This document shows, piece after piece, positions 47,900 to 59,999 of a DNA stretch of 64,000 nucleotides; the stretch's first letter is position 1; each line of letters begins with the position of its first letter. The position numbers and the translations under genes were made by a program. The notes under the pieces were generated by a model that searched no databases, was not told the DNA's origin, and saw only the letters and a program-made list of their open reading frames with translations. Source of the DNA: Nomia melanderi (Eukaryota; Arthropoda; Insecta; Hymenoptera; Halictidae); NCBI RefSeq assembly GCF_051020985.1, contig NC_135002.1, positions 10,168,001 to 10,232,000 of the forward strand, written 5' to 3'.

Positions 47900-50800
47900 T
47901 CGCATCGCGCAAACATTTAATTGAAATTAATCAATTCATTTAGAATCCTTAAACGAGAAATTTGTTCATGAGCTACTGTCTTTGTTTCAGTGAAATAAAT
48001 TATTTTAAGTGTAACAACTTTCTATTTATAAAACATTACATAGTCGATTACATCATCAAATAAATAAAATTAATATAACGTTCCTTTAGAGAAACAGTCT
48101 AAGATACTTTCTTCTCAAATATGCTCTCTAATGGCGTCCAGTAAGAATCTAGCGCCATCTCGTTCATGCTAATGTTTTAATAGAAATTTTCCCTCGTTAA
48201 TATTCCAGAGAAATTGATCGATGCATTCCACATTGACTCATGTATAAATGAAAATCATTTGTTAAGTATGTTAAAACACATATTGCCAATATTGTTCAAC
48301 CAAGTAAATTTTCCTAATCTTCATTTACAGAAGTAGATTACAATTATTCGAACAAATCAGCTTCAGCCCAAGTAAGGTACAGATTAATCGATTAATTGGC
48401 AGTGAAAAGTGCGGCGATTAACATTGTATTCTTGTAATTTGAAATTCGATCGTGTAGATTGGGGAACTCGATGGAAAAAAGAAGAAATTGTAACGATGAA
48501 CATAACCGCCTCCAAAAATACCAAGGGAGGCACGAGTCCGCTGGAGAGCGCGTGTGAATCATCTTGATTGAATGTGAACAGTTTGTTGCAACGGCCAAGG
48601 CCAAGGTAGTAAGCGGTTATCAATAGCTAAATTAATGTTCCCCTATAATGCGACGCCCACACGGATTGTTATAATAAAATCGCGCATCTGCAACTATCTG
48701 TGACGCATCTAATGTAAAAATACCGTGAGGTTTCTCGACGCGATCAAAAATGGAATTGCTGGTCAATAGTGTCGCAAATTTCCGCGCCGCGATCTCGAAT
48801 CTCTGAACTTACCATATAACTGGTAATTCATTATAAAACAAATAAACCTAACGTTTCCTTGACCCAACGAAAAGTGTGTTAAATATTCTTCAATTTATTC
48901 ATTTTAAAAGTAATTCTAAAAATCCGAGGAGAACACTCAATTAACATTCATTACGTATTTAAAATTATATACTCAAATTAATTATACTCTTCCAACATAC
49001 AGGAAAACTGTTCATAGTGTATATATGATTATAATAATGATAAAATTAATTATAAAATCAATATATATACTACTGAATTATGAAAAAGTCATAAAGTCAA
49101 TTCAGAAAATATAGTTACTCTTGGAAAAAAATTTTACGTTAAAATTTTAAAACTTGTTTGACATCTTCGGTAAGAATAGTATTAACTGTTAATAGCTTTT
49201 CCACGGGTAAAGCGTTAACATATTCCGCCTCACGATCTGGCGAGTTCCTTCCCGCCGTCCTTGGAAAGAAGACACTTCGACCTTAAACTCCGACCTCCAA
49301 GTGGTTTGACCTTGTCACGTGTTCGCCATTGCCATGCAACGCGTTGCATCCCCTCGGAACGTCTTCTGCATCCCTCCGACGTTAACGTCCACCGGTTGAA
49401 AATGATAGAGTACCGCGGGCAAATTCTCAATAAATGAACGTCCCAAGGCAGAAGCGAGCCCCCGTGGATTTACATCTTAAAATACGAATGTGCGCCGTTC
49501 GGTGCAAAACGTGAGACCACGCGTGAACAAAGTGTCTCTCCTCTATTTCCGTGTTTTCTCGGCTTTAGCGTCGCTTGATGAAAATTCCTAGAATCATTTG
49601 TCGTTCCCTGCATCCGAGGAAAATTGTCTTGTTTCGTTTAGACGCGTTGCCTTTGTTCCTTGATCAGCATCAGCATTAGACCGCAAATTTTCATGTATTT
49701 ATGGAAAATATGGAAATGCAAAATTGCACAGAATACACGCAATACGAGGTAACATAGAAAACATCCAGGATGTAGTGCTTTATAGTATTTTTTTAGGAAA
49801 AATCATTTTTCTTCCTAGTTCTACTTTCCTAATTATCTTTGTAAACATCTGAATTCGCATAAATATCTACAGTTTAATTATCATACTAATGAGACTTCGT
49901 TCGAAGGAGAACTCAAGAAAATACTGCCGACTGCTGTATTTAATGAACGTTTTCATTTGGATTTAAGCACATGGTTTCTTCGTGGAATCTGAGTAAAATA
50001 TTTGGTTGGAGTAGAAAAAATTGTTTATAATACTACTTACAATAACATGGAAGAACTATTATTCAGCCGTTGGTAATTGATTTTTAAATAACCGTTAAGT
50101 AATTGCTGGTAGATGAAAAAAATGAATTTTCCTTCTACTCGAGACAAATGTTAAAAATTATATGGTCTAATGTGGAATAATAGAATTTAACGTAGAATAA
50201 TATAATAACGTTCGTTACCAATAATTATAAATCTTTCAGTCGCGTACGCGAGTTACAATTATTCATGAACAGGAAACTGGAACCAGCGACGGAGAATTAA
50301 TACAACGGATAGTTATAATTATCGATTTTCCATGAATAGTTGCTTCTCGACAATTCTACGATGAAGTCTGGGTTGTTTAATTATAGAATTTGTATTTCCG
50401 TCGACGTGGAACACCGCTAATGTTAGCGGCAAGAATAATTATTGCAGAAAATCGTTCCGATCGTAAAGCATCATTTCCGTAATTAGTTTCGATAAAATTG
50501 CATTTTCGTTTCAAGCATCGCGCGCTGAATATTTTCTCAAGGCATCTTCTTTGTACGACGTAAGTACACGATTGATCGATTTTCATTCAGCGAATAGAAA
50601 CTTCCTTTTTTGAGTGGCGTGTGACCAGTGATTTCTATTTTGTGAAAGTGGACTAGTTGTTAAACAAAAAGAACCTTGGCCGGGCGATTATGTATGTGGG
50701 CGTAATGCACGTATCGAAGAAAGTCGCGGAGCCGAGTGAAAGTATTTACATAATTAAATGCACATAATATCAGCAGCGTTTCTAACGTTAACAAAACCAA

Positions 50801-52050
50801 CGGCCAATGGTTCGCGTTACAGCGCAACGAACCTAAAACTCGACACGATTAACGCCGTCCTTAGTAGAAAGTTACTGAATCATAAAGAAAGAAATGAAAC
50901 GACGAAGTGCGTTCAACGCTTGAGCAGAAATTTATAACCGTTAGGACAGCCGTGAACTTGGGCACAAAAATGTTTTTATCCGTGAGACTTTTGAAAAATA
51001 ACATATTGAATTCACTTTCATAAATCAAAACGTGCAGGAAAATACTGAATAATTTATGAATGAATAAATATACTACGTTATTCTTTAAATAGTTCAAGTG
51101 TGAAATGTGATATATGAATTAAATTGAATACATTCATTCTAATTTTGAGATAATTATTAATGTTTATGAAATACGACGGAAGATACAATGTTAAAGATAT
51201 CATCCACGCACGTATGCCACTGACATTTAATTTAAAATTAATTAGTAGTGTCGTAAGGAACCTTCTTGTCAATGAATCATACATTCCTAGGAGTAGAACA
51301 TTAAAGTGTCATTCACAAGTAACTGTCGCGCTTATAGTAATATCCTGTGTAATTTATCCTCGCTGATAACAATGTGAACCCTCTAAATGCAAACCGACAT
51401 TATATATTCTCGTTCTTGGCGTCAACGAATCGATCGCGCTCCCATAATAGAACGGAGAAGGTAAATCATTCGAACAGTTAAGATCTCTAATAAACCAATG
51501 GAATTTTACACTTCTCCCTCTTCTCTCCGATAACAGCGAAGTAAACGATGACTAATACTTTAAACCGTTTCAACACGTCTACATCGAATACCACATTTCG
51601 TGATTTTAAACTTATAAAAACTGTTAACAATTAAACGCTTCAATTTAAATATCGTCCGATTAAACGGTGTTAAAATCACGGTCATTGTTCATCAAAATAG
51701 ATTCTCCATGAACCCGTATTTTCCATTTCTGAATACACTTTCTCAACGAGAATCCAATCTCGATTTCTCCTGTCCAGCAAACATAGGAAAACATTACCTC
51801 ATATAATCTCATTATTCCAGTTATCCAAACATTTACAAACCCAAATTAAGTACCGATAACACACTCTCTCATCAGAATTCTTAAATAACACTTATTCAGG
51901 TACTCATACTATTGAACAACTCATACAATGTACCAATCACCAAACACAGCTCTATAGATCGCTTCACCCCAAGAAACTACCAGTACGAACCAAAATCTTT
52001 TATTCCAACGTGCAACTTCCCGCTCTGATCATGTGATCCACTGTCACAGG
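47900..52050. other. No supported gene; AT-rich
   Basis: Only short open frames were seen (48384-48623, 49230-49430, 50377-50586, 50861-51284), none with a motif. No repeats or RNA folds stood out. Confidence 0.45.
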
Positions 52051-52098
52051 TCGCCGTGAGCATACCCTAAATCTAAATCGTTTGATCGCATAGGTGGG

Positions 52099-52118
52099 CG
52101 TCGCGTCGCGTCGCGTCG
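52099..52118. repeat. (GTCGC)4 short tandem repeat
   Basis: Perfect 5 bp repeat, four units (GCGTCGCGTCGCGTCGCGTC). Confidence 0.8.
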
Positions 52119-52302
52119 GCCAGTTTCGATCGATAAGCGGTCACGCTTAATAGAACCGGGGAGGAAGTAATTCACTCAGATGACCTCCGATCAAACAACG
52201 CCGGCGAAACGGTCGCGGTGACCCTCGCCGGTCAGCTCTCACCTCGTTCGAGGACAGATCGATGCCTCGAGCAGTGTCAATGTCAGTCCTAGGGCGGCGA
52301 GG

Positions 52303-52794
52303 ATGCGCGAGGCGGCCAAGGGACGGGGGTTGCAACGGTATTGCGTCATCCTGACGTCAGAGCAACCCCTTTACAACCGCCGCCCCGCGGACGGCCTCTT
52401 TGCCCTTGCAACGGGCGGCCACCCTCTAGCGCCCCCTTGCCCCCGACCCACGTTTCACGCCCCCAGTCGAGCGCCGACCGCTCCGCCGACACCGGCGAAA
52501 CCGGGCCAGACCACGTTGCCCTTTTCCCTCGACCGGGAGCCAAGCTTCGCTCGTCTCGCTCGCTCGCTCACCCTCTTCGAACGCGCCTCTCCCTCTCGCG
52601 CCCCCTGTCGGTCGGCTTCTGTCGACGAGCCGGCCCAACCTGTTGATCTAGACGAGAATAAACTCGAACCCTCATTATGGAAAATACCGAGATCCCTGGA
52701 ACGGCGAGTGCACCCCCCGATCGATGGACATCGAAGGAGGCAAGGGGGCGGCGGTCTGACCCGCGGCTTAAAGTGTTCGACCGAGACCAGCTAA
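52303..52794 (+). CDS. Longest ATG-started ORF; probably chance frame in a CpG island
   Basis: ATG at 52303 opens 163 codons. The peptide starts MREAAKGRGLQRYC, is proline-, alanine- and arginine-rich in the middle, and ends GLKCSTETS. The last third (VDLDENKLEPSLWKIPRSLE) is less biased. Stops are rare in GC-rich DNA, and other frames here are open too, so length alone is weak evidence. No domain recognised. It might include a real 5' exon. Confidence 0.15.
   Translation: MREAAKGRGLQRYCVILTSEQPLYNRRPADGLFALATGGHPLAPPCPRPTFHAPSRAPTAPPTPAKPGQTTLPFSLDREPSFARLARSLTLFERASPSRAPCRSASVDEPAQPVDLDENKLEPSLWKIPRSLERRVHPPIDGHRRRQGGGGLTRGLKCSTETS
52352..52359. promoter_or_regulatory. CRE (TGACGTCA) with adjacent half-site
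   Basis: The full palindromic CREB/ATF site lies within the CpG island, with TTGCGTCA at 52341-52348. The pairing and the island context make it more credible than the isolated site at 6769. Confidence 0.4.
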
Positions 52795-52868
52795 CGATTC
52801 AGCGGGAATCGCCACAGGTTCATCGCAGGGATTTGTTGGAATTTTGCACAATTGGTGGTGATCTTGCT

Positions 52869-53114
52869 TTAACCCCTTGCCATATGATTTCTTTTTGAAC
52901 TGTGATCGATCTGACTACTTTGTTATTAATACTATATTGGAAATAAGAGAAACTTCCAGTCTTATTATAAGTCAACGTGTTCCCTAAGGTATGGTCATTG
53001 ATAACAGACGAAGAATGCGTAATTTGCACTCAGACGAATTGAATAATCTTTATGTTTGTTAAAGTCTATTTGAAACCTTCACTTCGAGCCTGACACGATA
53101 TTGTAAAGGGTTAA
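52869..53114 (-). mobile_element. Family A MITE-like element, full length, reverse orientation
   Basis: Flanked by TTAA at 52869-52872 and 53111-53114. Its left end TTAACCCCTTGCCATATG matches the reverse complement of the right end of 11775-12021; its right end ATATTGTAAAGGGTTAA matches the reverse complement of that copy's left end. About 246 bp and non-coding. Confidence 0.75.
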
Positions 53115-53365
53115 CCCTCTACTGTTACGATTCTCTTCGAGAGTATGGTTGATTTGGCGTTAGCCCCTTTGCACTCGAGAATTAAGGGAATTGTACTTTA
53201 AGACTTAACAACGCTTGGTTTGATCTTCAATGGCGAAGTTTAGTTTTGTTGTTTGATTCGTATATCATTTGTATTTATGTTAGTTATGGAGTATACTTGT
53301 GCATTTTGATGAAAAGTAGGAAAGTGTGATTTATATTTGGTTCAATGATGAGATAGTTCGTTGTT

Positions 53366-53626
53366 TTAATATTCTTCCACTGGCAGATTCTTGAGAGCAT
53401 TCTTTAGAAACTTATATAATTGGAAACGTAATTGAGAAGCATGATAGAAGGAGATTACGTATTCGTTAGTCGAATCTGGTAGATTGAATTGTGCCGGTAT
53501 GGAAATAATACACGTAAGAATGGATTCAGACAAGGCAATTGGAAAATGGTGGAACTGTTCCAAACGTCTCGTTTCGGGGTTAAATTGATCCTGAACAGAG
53601 AGAACGTCGTGCCAGATTTCGAGCAT
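53366..53626 (-). CDS. Doubtful ORF, product unknown
   Basis: An ATG-started frame of 86 codons on the minus strand. The peptide begins MLEIWHDVLSVQDQFNPETR and ends KNALKNLPVEEY. Residue composition is balanced and protein-like, and the opposite strand is not open. No family recognised and no clear splice or promoter signal was found. Confidence 0.18.
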   Translation of the reverse strand: MLEIWHDVLSVQDQFNPETRRLEQFHHFPIALSESILTCIISIPAQFNLPDSTNEYVISFYHASQLRFQLYKFLKNALKNLPVEEY

Positions 53627-53989
53627 AGCGATATGCCTTAGCCCAGTTTAAAACGGCACCATTGTCTTTCGGGAAAATACGGACACCGGCAATTGATTCT
53701 GCTCCGCGAGGGAAGCGACGCCATTGAAACGTTCTAATCGTATCTGCCCGAGGGAGGCTCCGATCAGCTATTCATTCGTCCAAGGTCGAACCTCGAGGAA
53801 CACCGTGGAAACTCTTCCAATAATTGGCTTCGTGCACCGAATACAAAATAAAAACGCCTCCACCGGCGTCACCTTTAAATCGGCCTCGATCTTTATACTT
53901 TATTTACGGAATCTCGAAGGGTTGATCATTGCGCCTGCAAATTAGACGATCTGGCGCAATCCAGAGAAATTGTTACTCAATCCTACTAC

Positions 53990-54392
53990 CGAGTTGTTCT
54001 AAGCTGGTACGCTAAATTAAGTCAATGATCGGTCGAATGGTTTCCATCTTTTTTTCTTTTGTAACGTATAAAGTAATTTGCTGGTTATACAAAGACATGA
54101 ATACAGGACTGAAAACTAATCGCAATTACAGTACACTCGATAATATTTAATATTAACACGTTTAATGCCGCAGGATTTCATAGTGCAAAGTACACAAAAT
54201 GGAAAGATTATAATATTAAATCATTTGTTTGAGTGGCATTATTATTGCACGTTGATCTAGTTGAATAATGCCGCGGTAACATTATTTTTAATATAGGAAT
54301 ATTTTCAAATAATCATCGTTTAATTCAGTGAAGTATATTAATTCTATTTGGTTGGTAGTCTCCGATGATCTCCATGGCATTCAACGTGTTAA
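53990..54392 (+). mobile_element. Interspersed repeat, family D copy 2, with inner TTAA element
   Basis: It aligns with 41803-42155. Within it, 54153-54392 has clear inverted ends: TTAACACGTTTAATGCC on the left and GGCATTCAACGTGTTAA on the right, both at TTAA. This 240 bp inner unit is a MITE-like element, and the homology to copy 1 extends about 150 bp to its left, so either the family is longer or both copies moved together. Confidence 0.8.
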
Positions 54393-54399
54393 CTAGCAC

Positions 54400-55690
54400 C
54401 TCTGCTATTTTGCGAATAATACAAATTAGATTTCAAGTTAACGTATTGTTACGTTGAACCCCGGCTCTTACACCTCTTTTACATTAAAAATGTTTATTAC
54501 GCACAGGTGGAACCTTCGCCAGTGACGAGAAGATGAAAGGTAGGACGACGAAACTAGAAGATCGCAACAAGGACCCGGCAGAACTAGAGCCTAGCGTTTA
54601 AAGCGGACCCTACATCCTCAACGGCCACCGGAGCTTCTCTCGAGAAACAAAGAGCAACGGAAGAGCCCTGACATTGGGTACAAGCGCCTCAGAATCTCGA
54701 ATTACCCTGGTCTACACGAATGGGTGCACCGCTTTCGGGTGGTCCATCGCCAAAGAAGAAGAACTCGAGAGAGTGGGGCGAAGGTAGGTCTGCGACCAAC
54801 GAATAATCGAGCAGGCCGTAATTGATTACATATTTTACGGACCTGTAGCATCCGCAGACATGCGAGACTTAATTGATTAAAAAATTTCACTACAATTTTC
54901 AATCGTTTGATATTTATGTACATCGATTTCAATAAAAATTCGCAGTTTGTAAAATCTTTACGTTTGCATTCGAATTCACAATCTAACAATCAATAGCTCG
55001 TTCTAATGAGTTCGAATCCTCCAAACTAGGAGGATTCTTCAGTTGTTCTTAATCTTAACTTGAAACATATGCACACAGTGCGATCGTATCGAAGCCAACA
55101 GCGTCGAGCGAAATACAGATTGACCACATTACATTTTCTGGACGCCACCTGCCCAAGGATCCTGCCCGAGGATCTTGCTCGATTGAGGTCATTGCTCAGT
55201 TTCAAAAGACACGTGGTACATATGGTAGGATTTCAAAATGTGCAACCTTGATGCCCGTTTCATCATTACAATGCTATTAATCCTTCGCACCCGAAGATTT
55301 TAATATTGCATTTAAAATGTCTCCTCAGAGGTGGCAGTCGAGCGCAAAGGGTTACATTACAAGCGAAGTTTTCAACAAACCATAGAAAATCAGTCTTCAA
55401 AAATGTCTGTTGAAGTATGAATTCATTACAGTTAATATTGTCAAATTGCTAAGAATTTACCATTAATTCAGTATCAGTAAGTATGAAAATGGGCACCCGA
55501 GTGCTGATGTAAGGGTTAACAATATTCGCGAGCACGATGCAATAGGAATTCGCGTGGAAAAGTGGATCCGGTTGTCGAAAGAGATCGAGAGGAGGATCGA
55601 AGGACGGAAAGGCCAACGGAAGAAACGGAACGTCGAAACGACGGAAACAGGTAATTGGATTCACTCGAGGGAAAGAGCATTTCCCAAGCG
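54400..55690. other. No supported gene except small elements
   Basis: Contains a 9 bp stem-loop at 55014-55037 (GAATCCTCC-AAACTA-GGAGGATTC) and the short element at 55277-55355. The open frames at 54702-54989 (minus) and 55060-55251 (plus, TTG start) have no motif. Confidence 0.4.
55277..55355. mobile_element. Very short TTAA/CCC inverted-repeat element
   Basis: The left end TTAATCCTTCGCACCCGA and the right end TCGAGCGCAAAGGGTTAC are an imperfect inverted pair 79 bp apart. A related terminus, CCCCTTTGCACTCGAG, occurs at about 53164-53179. Likely a deletion derivative of a piggyBac-type MITE. Confidence 0.45.
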
Positions 55691-55696
55691 GATGCG

Positions 55697-55820
55697 ATGG
55701 CCAGCCGGATATTATTGCAGGGCAGATTAAGCGTTTCATTTTTAATAATTCTTATATTTGGTCAAGGCCTGGCACGGCTGTTGAGGGTCGCCTATATAAC
55801 ACGGCAGGAGCGTCAGCCAG
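55697..55820 (+). CDS. Candidate first coding exon with signal peptide
   Basis: ATG at 55697 opens 41 codons plus one base to a strong donor, CCAG|GTAGGC, at 55820/55821. The peptide starts MASRILLQGRLSVSFLIILI, a basic N-terminus followed by a hydrophobic core (VSFLIILIFGQGLA) typical of a secretory signal, then RLLRVAYITRQERQP. The ATG has G at +4. The frame continues past the donor for another 70 codons, so the splice site is not proven. I do not recognise the gene. If real, it is the start of a secreted or membrane protein whose next exon lies further downstream. Confidence 0.3.
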
Positions 55821-56079
55821 GTAGGCGGCCAGGTGTTTTCAACGAACCGGGCGGCGTGCGCGCGGCGGCAACGCCGATTTTCTGGGTCGTCACGCCAGAC
55901 GGACACCCCGAATCCTGTGTTTGGCACATGACTGTCGGGAACACATTTTACTGGCCCCGATGTAGGTCACACGCGCCTCGCCGCGCCGTTGACCTATCAT
56001 CTACTGGTTTAATTGAAGCTATCAACTGATCTCTGGATTACGCCTCGAAAACACACACCTCAAATTGTCCTCTTTTACT

Positions 56080-56222
56080 TTTCTTTTCTCTGTTTCTTTT
56101 TTCCCTGGTTATTTTTCTTTTTTAGTTTTTCTCTTTTTCTTTTTCTTTTCTACTTTATTCTTTTTCTTTGCCTTCTTACTTCTCCTTTTTCTTTTTTCTA
56201 TTCTATTCCTTGCTCTTTCTGA
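56080..56222. repeat. Long polypyrimidine (CTTTT-rich) tract
   Basis: About 140 bp made almost only of T and C on the plus strand, with short interruptions. Open frames across it are phenylalanine/leucine artefacts. Confidence 0.85.
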
Positions 56223-56229
56223 CTTATTT

Positions 56230-58140
56230 TATTACGCAATTACAATATACGAGTATAATTACTGTATCCACCCACGTGCTTGTTATTGGTTTTTCATAAG
56301 AATCGTATGACTACACTTTCGAACTTCCTGCTGCGATTGAATGTTAAAATGAAATTTATAGTATAAAGGATATTTCGTTGAAATATTGTTACACAACTGC
56401 GTAATACGTATTTCTGCGTATTTATTCATTGAACGCACGGTAACACGATAAACAATATTCTGATCGCAGTTTAAACAATTTTGTGTTTACATTAAATGGA
56501 TATAGAAAGTGCTTCGATTTTCTTGGTGACTAAAAATGTGGAGATATATTTAAATACGAGAAATTGTGATAATTGATTAGCAGATAATTTAGAATGAATA
56601 AATGAACAAGATTTCCCTCGAAATGGATCATATTTTTTTAATCAGCACGTAATTTTCAATTATATCATTCCGTAATTTTCTAGCGCAATGAAATCTGTAT
56701 GGGAGATCATTTCCAGTTGAATATAGAAATTTAATCCCGCGCGAGGTAATTGAATCGCTCGTAATATTCTTCGGAATGCTTAACATATTCCACGATGAAT
56801 ATTTTATTGGATTGTCTGCATTAATCTAATCGGTATCCCCTATTAATTATTCACCTGCGAATTGAACGGCAAGAGTCACACGGGACATCGACACGAGAAT
56901 CGACGCAGAATGTAACAATGGCCCCATTTCGTTCCAGTTGCTTTCCAACCTCACCACTTTTTGCTCGTTATTTTGATTTTTATTCGTTTATTTGAAATTT
57001 AACTCGCCACGTTCTTACGCTGACTTATGACCCATAAATGACTCATAACTTCACCCTAAAACCTTCAATTTCAAACAGCCATCGAATCCTTTATTTCTTC
57101 CCTTAACAAGCTTACTTCCCAGAAAAAATTGTTACTTAAAAACTGACTTTTACAGTTTTACCTATAACAAATCTATTAAACAACAGATGATTAATATAAA
57201 ATAATAAATCTATATAAATAATATAAATGTCTACAGAGATCCACAGATATTCAAATCGATATTGACATTGATCTATAAATATTAAGATCCGCATAGATAA
57301 TATAAAACAGTAAATCTATCAAATTTTACCTATTTGAGAATATCATGGAACACTTTCTCGACTTTCCCTTATTCCCGTATTTTATTCGCGTCTACTAACA
57401 AGTTCATCATTATTGCCACCGTCGCCGTCCATTGTTCCAGGAAATGAAATATTATTGCTTTCACCGGAGTTCTTCCTCGTTGCTTATTTTAGATAAGTTC
57501 AATCACTCCGGGAACACGGAACGCCGCAGAATGATTATCGAAGGCAGGATGGCCGTCGTTTGCAGCTGACAGATGATTTGTGGAAACGTATTTATATTGT
57601 TATGTAGGTCATAAGTCTAGCATTGGGTTATAACATCCGCAGCCGTGGACGAAAGAGCTCCAGGTCACTACGTGCTTCCCGTGTACACGTGCACAGACAC
57701 ACACATTGGTTGATACGTACGCGGATTATATACCGTGTGCGTATGTGCGAACGGCACACATGCCAGGGATGTACTATCAAACCTCAATCACTCGCGCGAA
57801 CCGAGAAATCGAGCGTATTCCGTTGATTGAAATTTCTACCCGTAAATAATGGGACGACAATAGTTACTCCCGAATTAGACCATTCTCGTAATTTATTAGG
57901 CTCGTAAAACGAGCCGGGAATCGTGGCGTGGCCTTAATGAAATTTTTCTTACAACGGTAATATGTACCGGAAAAATTAATTCCTTTTGACACCAGAAGTA
58001 CGGTATCTGTAAAATGACTGGTTTTAATTCTTAATTCCTTGTCGTGCGAAGTGCAATTTATTTTAATGTGATAGAGAATATATCTTAAACGGTAACAAAT
58101 ATAATAAACAGGAATGGAAACTAAATTTTGTTTATATTTT
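56230..58140. other. AT-rich, no supported gene
   Basis: Nothing beyond chance frames (57623-57826, 57864-58160). No repeat arrays. Confidence 0.45.
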
Positions 58141-58142
58141 AT

Positions 58143-58337
58143 CATTGTAGAACCTTTCAACTGTTAATATTCTTATTTTGCAATTGGTGATATTGTAAAA
58201 GTGTTATACATACGAAATTGTTTCGAACAAATTGAAGTTGTTTTGAAGAGAATTGGTGGTGGATGCCGGCAGAAACTTGAAAATATGTATCAGTATATAT
58301 GTCGATCGTATTAAATACTTGGTAGCTCTAATGTTAA
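58143..58337. mobile_element. Family B MITE-like element, diverged
   Basis: The left end TTGTAGAACCTTTCAACTG and the right end TTGGTAGCTCTAATGTTAA resemble the family B termini, with TTAA at 58334-58337. The interior matches 47663-47844 weakly (ATTCTTATTTTGCAATTGGTGATATTG; given here as ATTCTTATTTTGCAATT then GGTGATATTG). Confidence 0.45.
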
Positions 58338-58399
58338 TCAATTACGGTTTAAATCGTAAATTTATTAATACATTTAATTCAACGTTAAGGAAATTGAAC

Positions 58400-59590
58400 A
58401 GCGAATATTGGTGTTTCTCGATAATTAAATGACGTTTGGTGACGTTTATCATTTTAGGTTTAAAGCAATGAGACTTGATTAAAGACAGAAATTGCTGCTG
58501 ATTGGAATAAATTGTGATTTTTATCTAAAGATCTTGGATTGTAACACTGTTACTTTACGTTCTACGGTGTCCCTAAAGTAATGTACACAGTTATAAATAA
58601 CGAAATGAAGAGAACAGCGATGTATAATTTTCTGAATTAATACGTTTAATAAAGAAACATCTGTAGACACTTAGTTGCAGCATTAAAACGAATACACGTC
58701 ATGCTCGTTGCTTACGATGCTAAAGGCTGTAATAAATAATGCTTGCGCACGACCATTGATTATATCTATAATTTCTCATGAAAATTTCCCGAAATATTTA
58801 CCCTTCGTGTACACATATTCTCGAGGCCCTCTTATTTTCCTAATTAATTGCATTTTGGGACCGTGCCCGCAAGTCCCACGTGTGATCATGCATTCATAAA
58901 AGATTGCATGTTTCTCAAACGCGAATATCATTAAAACTTAAACATTGAAACAAAATACAGAGGTGCACATGCCATGAAATTTATCGCCAGCAATATTTTA
59001 AAAACGCTCAGATTACTCGGAACTTAAGTTCCCATGACGTTCCAATCCAATTTCTTTTCGCTTCACACGAATCAAATAAAACTTTCTTAAAAACTCTGAC
59101 CAGATAATAAACTACCATCATTTACAATAAACTTCAAAATTGAACAATTTCAAAACAAAAGAAATATTTATAAAAATTGACTTATTCATTACAAGGCAAC
59201 TTTCTTGAAAAACATTCAACCAGAGTACATATCAAACATTAAAAATGCACAATTAAATAAATAAATATTAAGGATCTCGATGAAATATCTCGTAATTACA
59301 ACTGTCCCGACATAAAGGTACTAAAATTCCGTTTATTATATTGCATCCCGTTATTTCTATAAATTATTAATCAAGAAGAGTACATATCTCCGTATCTTAT
59401 CGGGAACGACGCTCTCAAATACAAATGCGGCCCCATTAATCGGCCTTTGCGGTTTGTTTTCGTCCATACAAGGGGTGATAAAAGTGGATTGATCATGACC
59501 GAGATCCCTTAAAAACGCAGGATGTCGGACACGAGTTTGATACTCATAAAAAGCATTTTATTCTGGCAGGTGTTGCGGGGCGACCGCTGT
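58400..59590. other. AT-rich, no supported gene
   Basis: No convincing frame, repeat or RNA fold seen. Confidence 0.45.
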
Positions 59591-59599
59591 TGTCCGCGT

Positions 59600-59802
59600 C
59601 CCAACCACCTGCCCATTTTTTTTTATTGAATGTATTCCACGCGTTGTATTCACACTTCTGGGTCCCAGTTTACCCTCTCCATGGGAGGAGGCAGCCCTCC
59701 ACGTGCCACGGGCCGGCTTGCTTTACCGTTGCCCGTTGCCGCGAATCGAACTTACAATCCCGCCGACCAGAATCCTCTAAATCAGTTGAGTCCAACACGC
59801 GG
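59600..59802 (-). mobile_element. tRNA-derived SINE-like element
   Basis: Read on the minus strand from 59802, the sequence starts with a tRNA-like head. This has a B-box-like AGTTCGATTCG (59737-59747) and GCCGCG at the start facing CGCGGC after the B box. A GC-rich body follows, with an A-run (AATAAAAAAAAATGGG, near 59613-59628) at the far end. Head, body and A-rich tail in this order are the layout of a tRNA-derived SINE of about 200 bp. The T stem does not pair well, so it is not a working tRNA. No second copy exists in the window to confirm. Confidence 0.4.
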
Positions 59803-59918
59803 CTCTTGATAAATAATAGATATACAATTTACATTTGTAATATAAAATAATTAATACATGTTACACACTTTATCTAATTCCACCAGATTATATATTTTTA
59901 AGCAGGAGTTCGAACCTA

Positions 59919-59951
59919 AGTTTCAAATGTTTGAAATTCGAATTTGAAACT
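59919..59951. repeat. 10-bp inverted repeat
   Basis: AGTTTCAAAT and ATTTGAAACT with a 13 nt spacer that itself contains TTTGAAATTCGA. Confidence 0.7.
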
Positions 59952-59999
59952 CTCGTTGCTTTACTGATTTAATTATTAATTATTTTCTGCTCCGCAATG

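Larger units (their letters stand above)
52060..52660. promoter_or_regulatory. Large CpG island with a CRE site, likely promoter
   Basis: This is the longest GC- and CpG-rich block in the window. It contains a TGACGTCA CRE at 52352-52359, preceded 8 bp earlier by the half-site TTGCGTCA, and a (GTCGC)4 run at 52099-52118. The strong base-composition switch from AT-rich flanks and the paired bZIP sites make a promoter the most likely role. Transcription direction cannot be told. Confidence 0.45.

Noticed and set aside
55008..55037. B-box-like GTTCGAATCC
   Set aside because: It is part of a 9 bp stem-loop and lacks an A box, acceptor stem or anticodon arm, so it is not a tRNA.
56013..56310. Phe/Leu-rich frames
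   Set aside because: Direct translation of the polypyrimidine tract.
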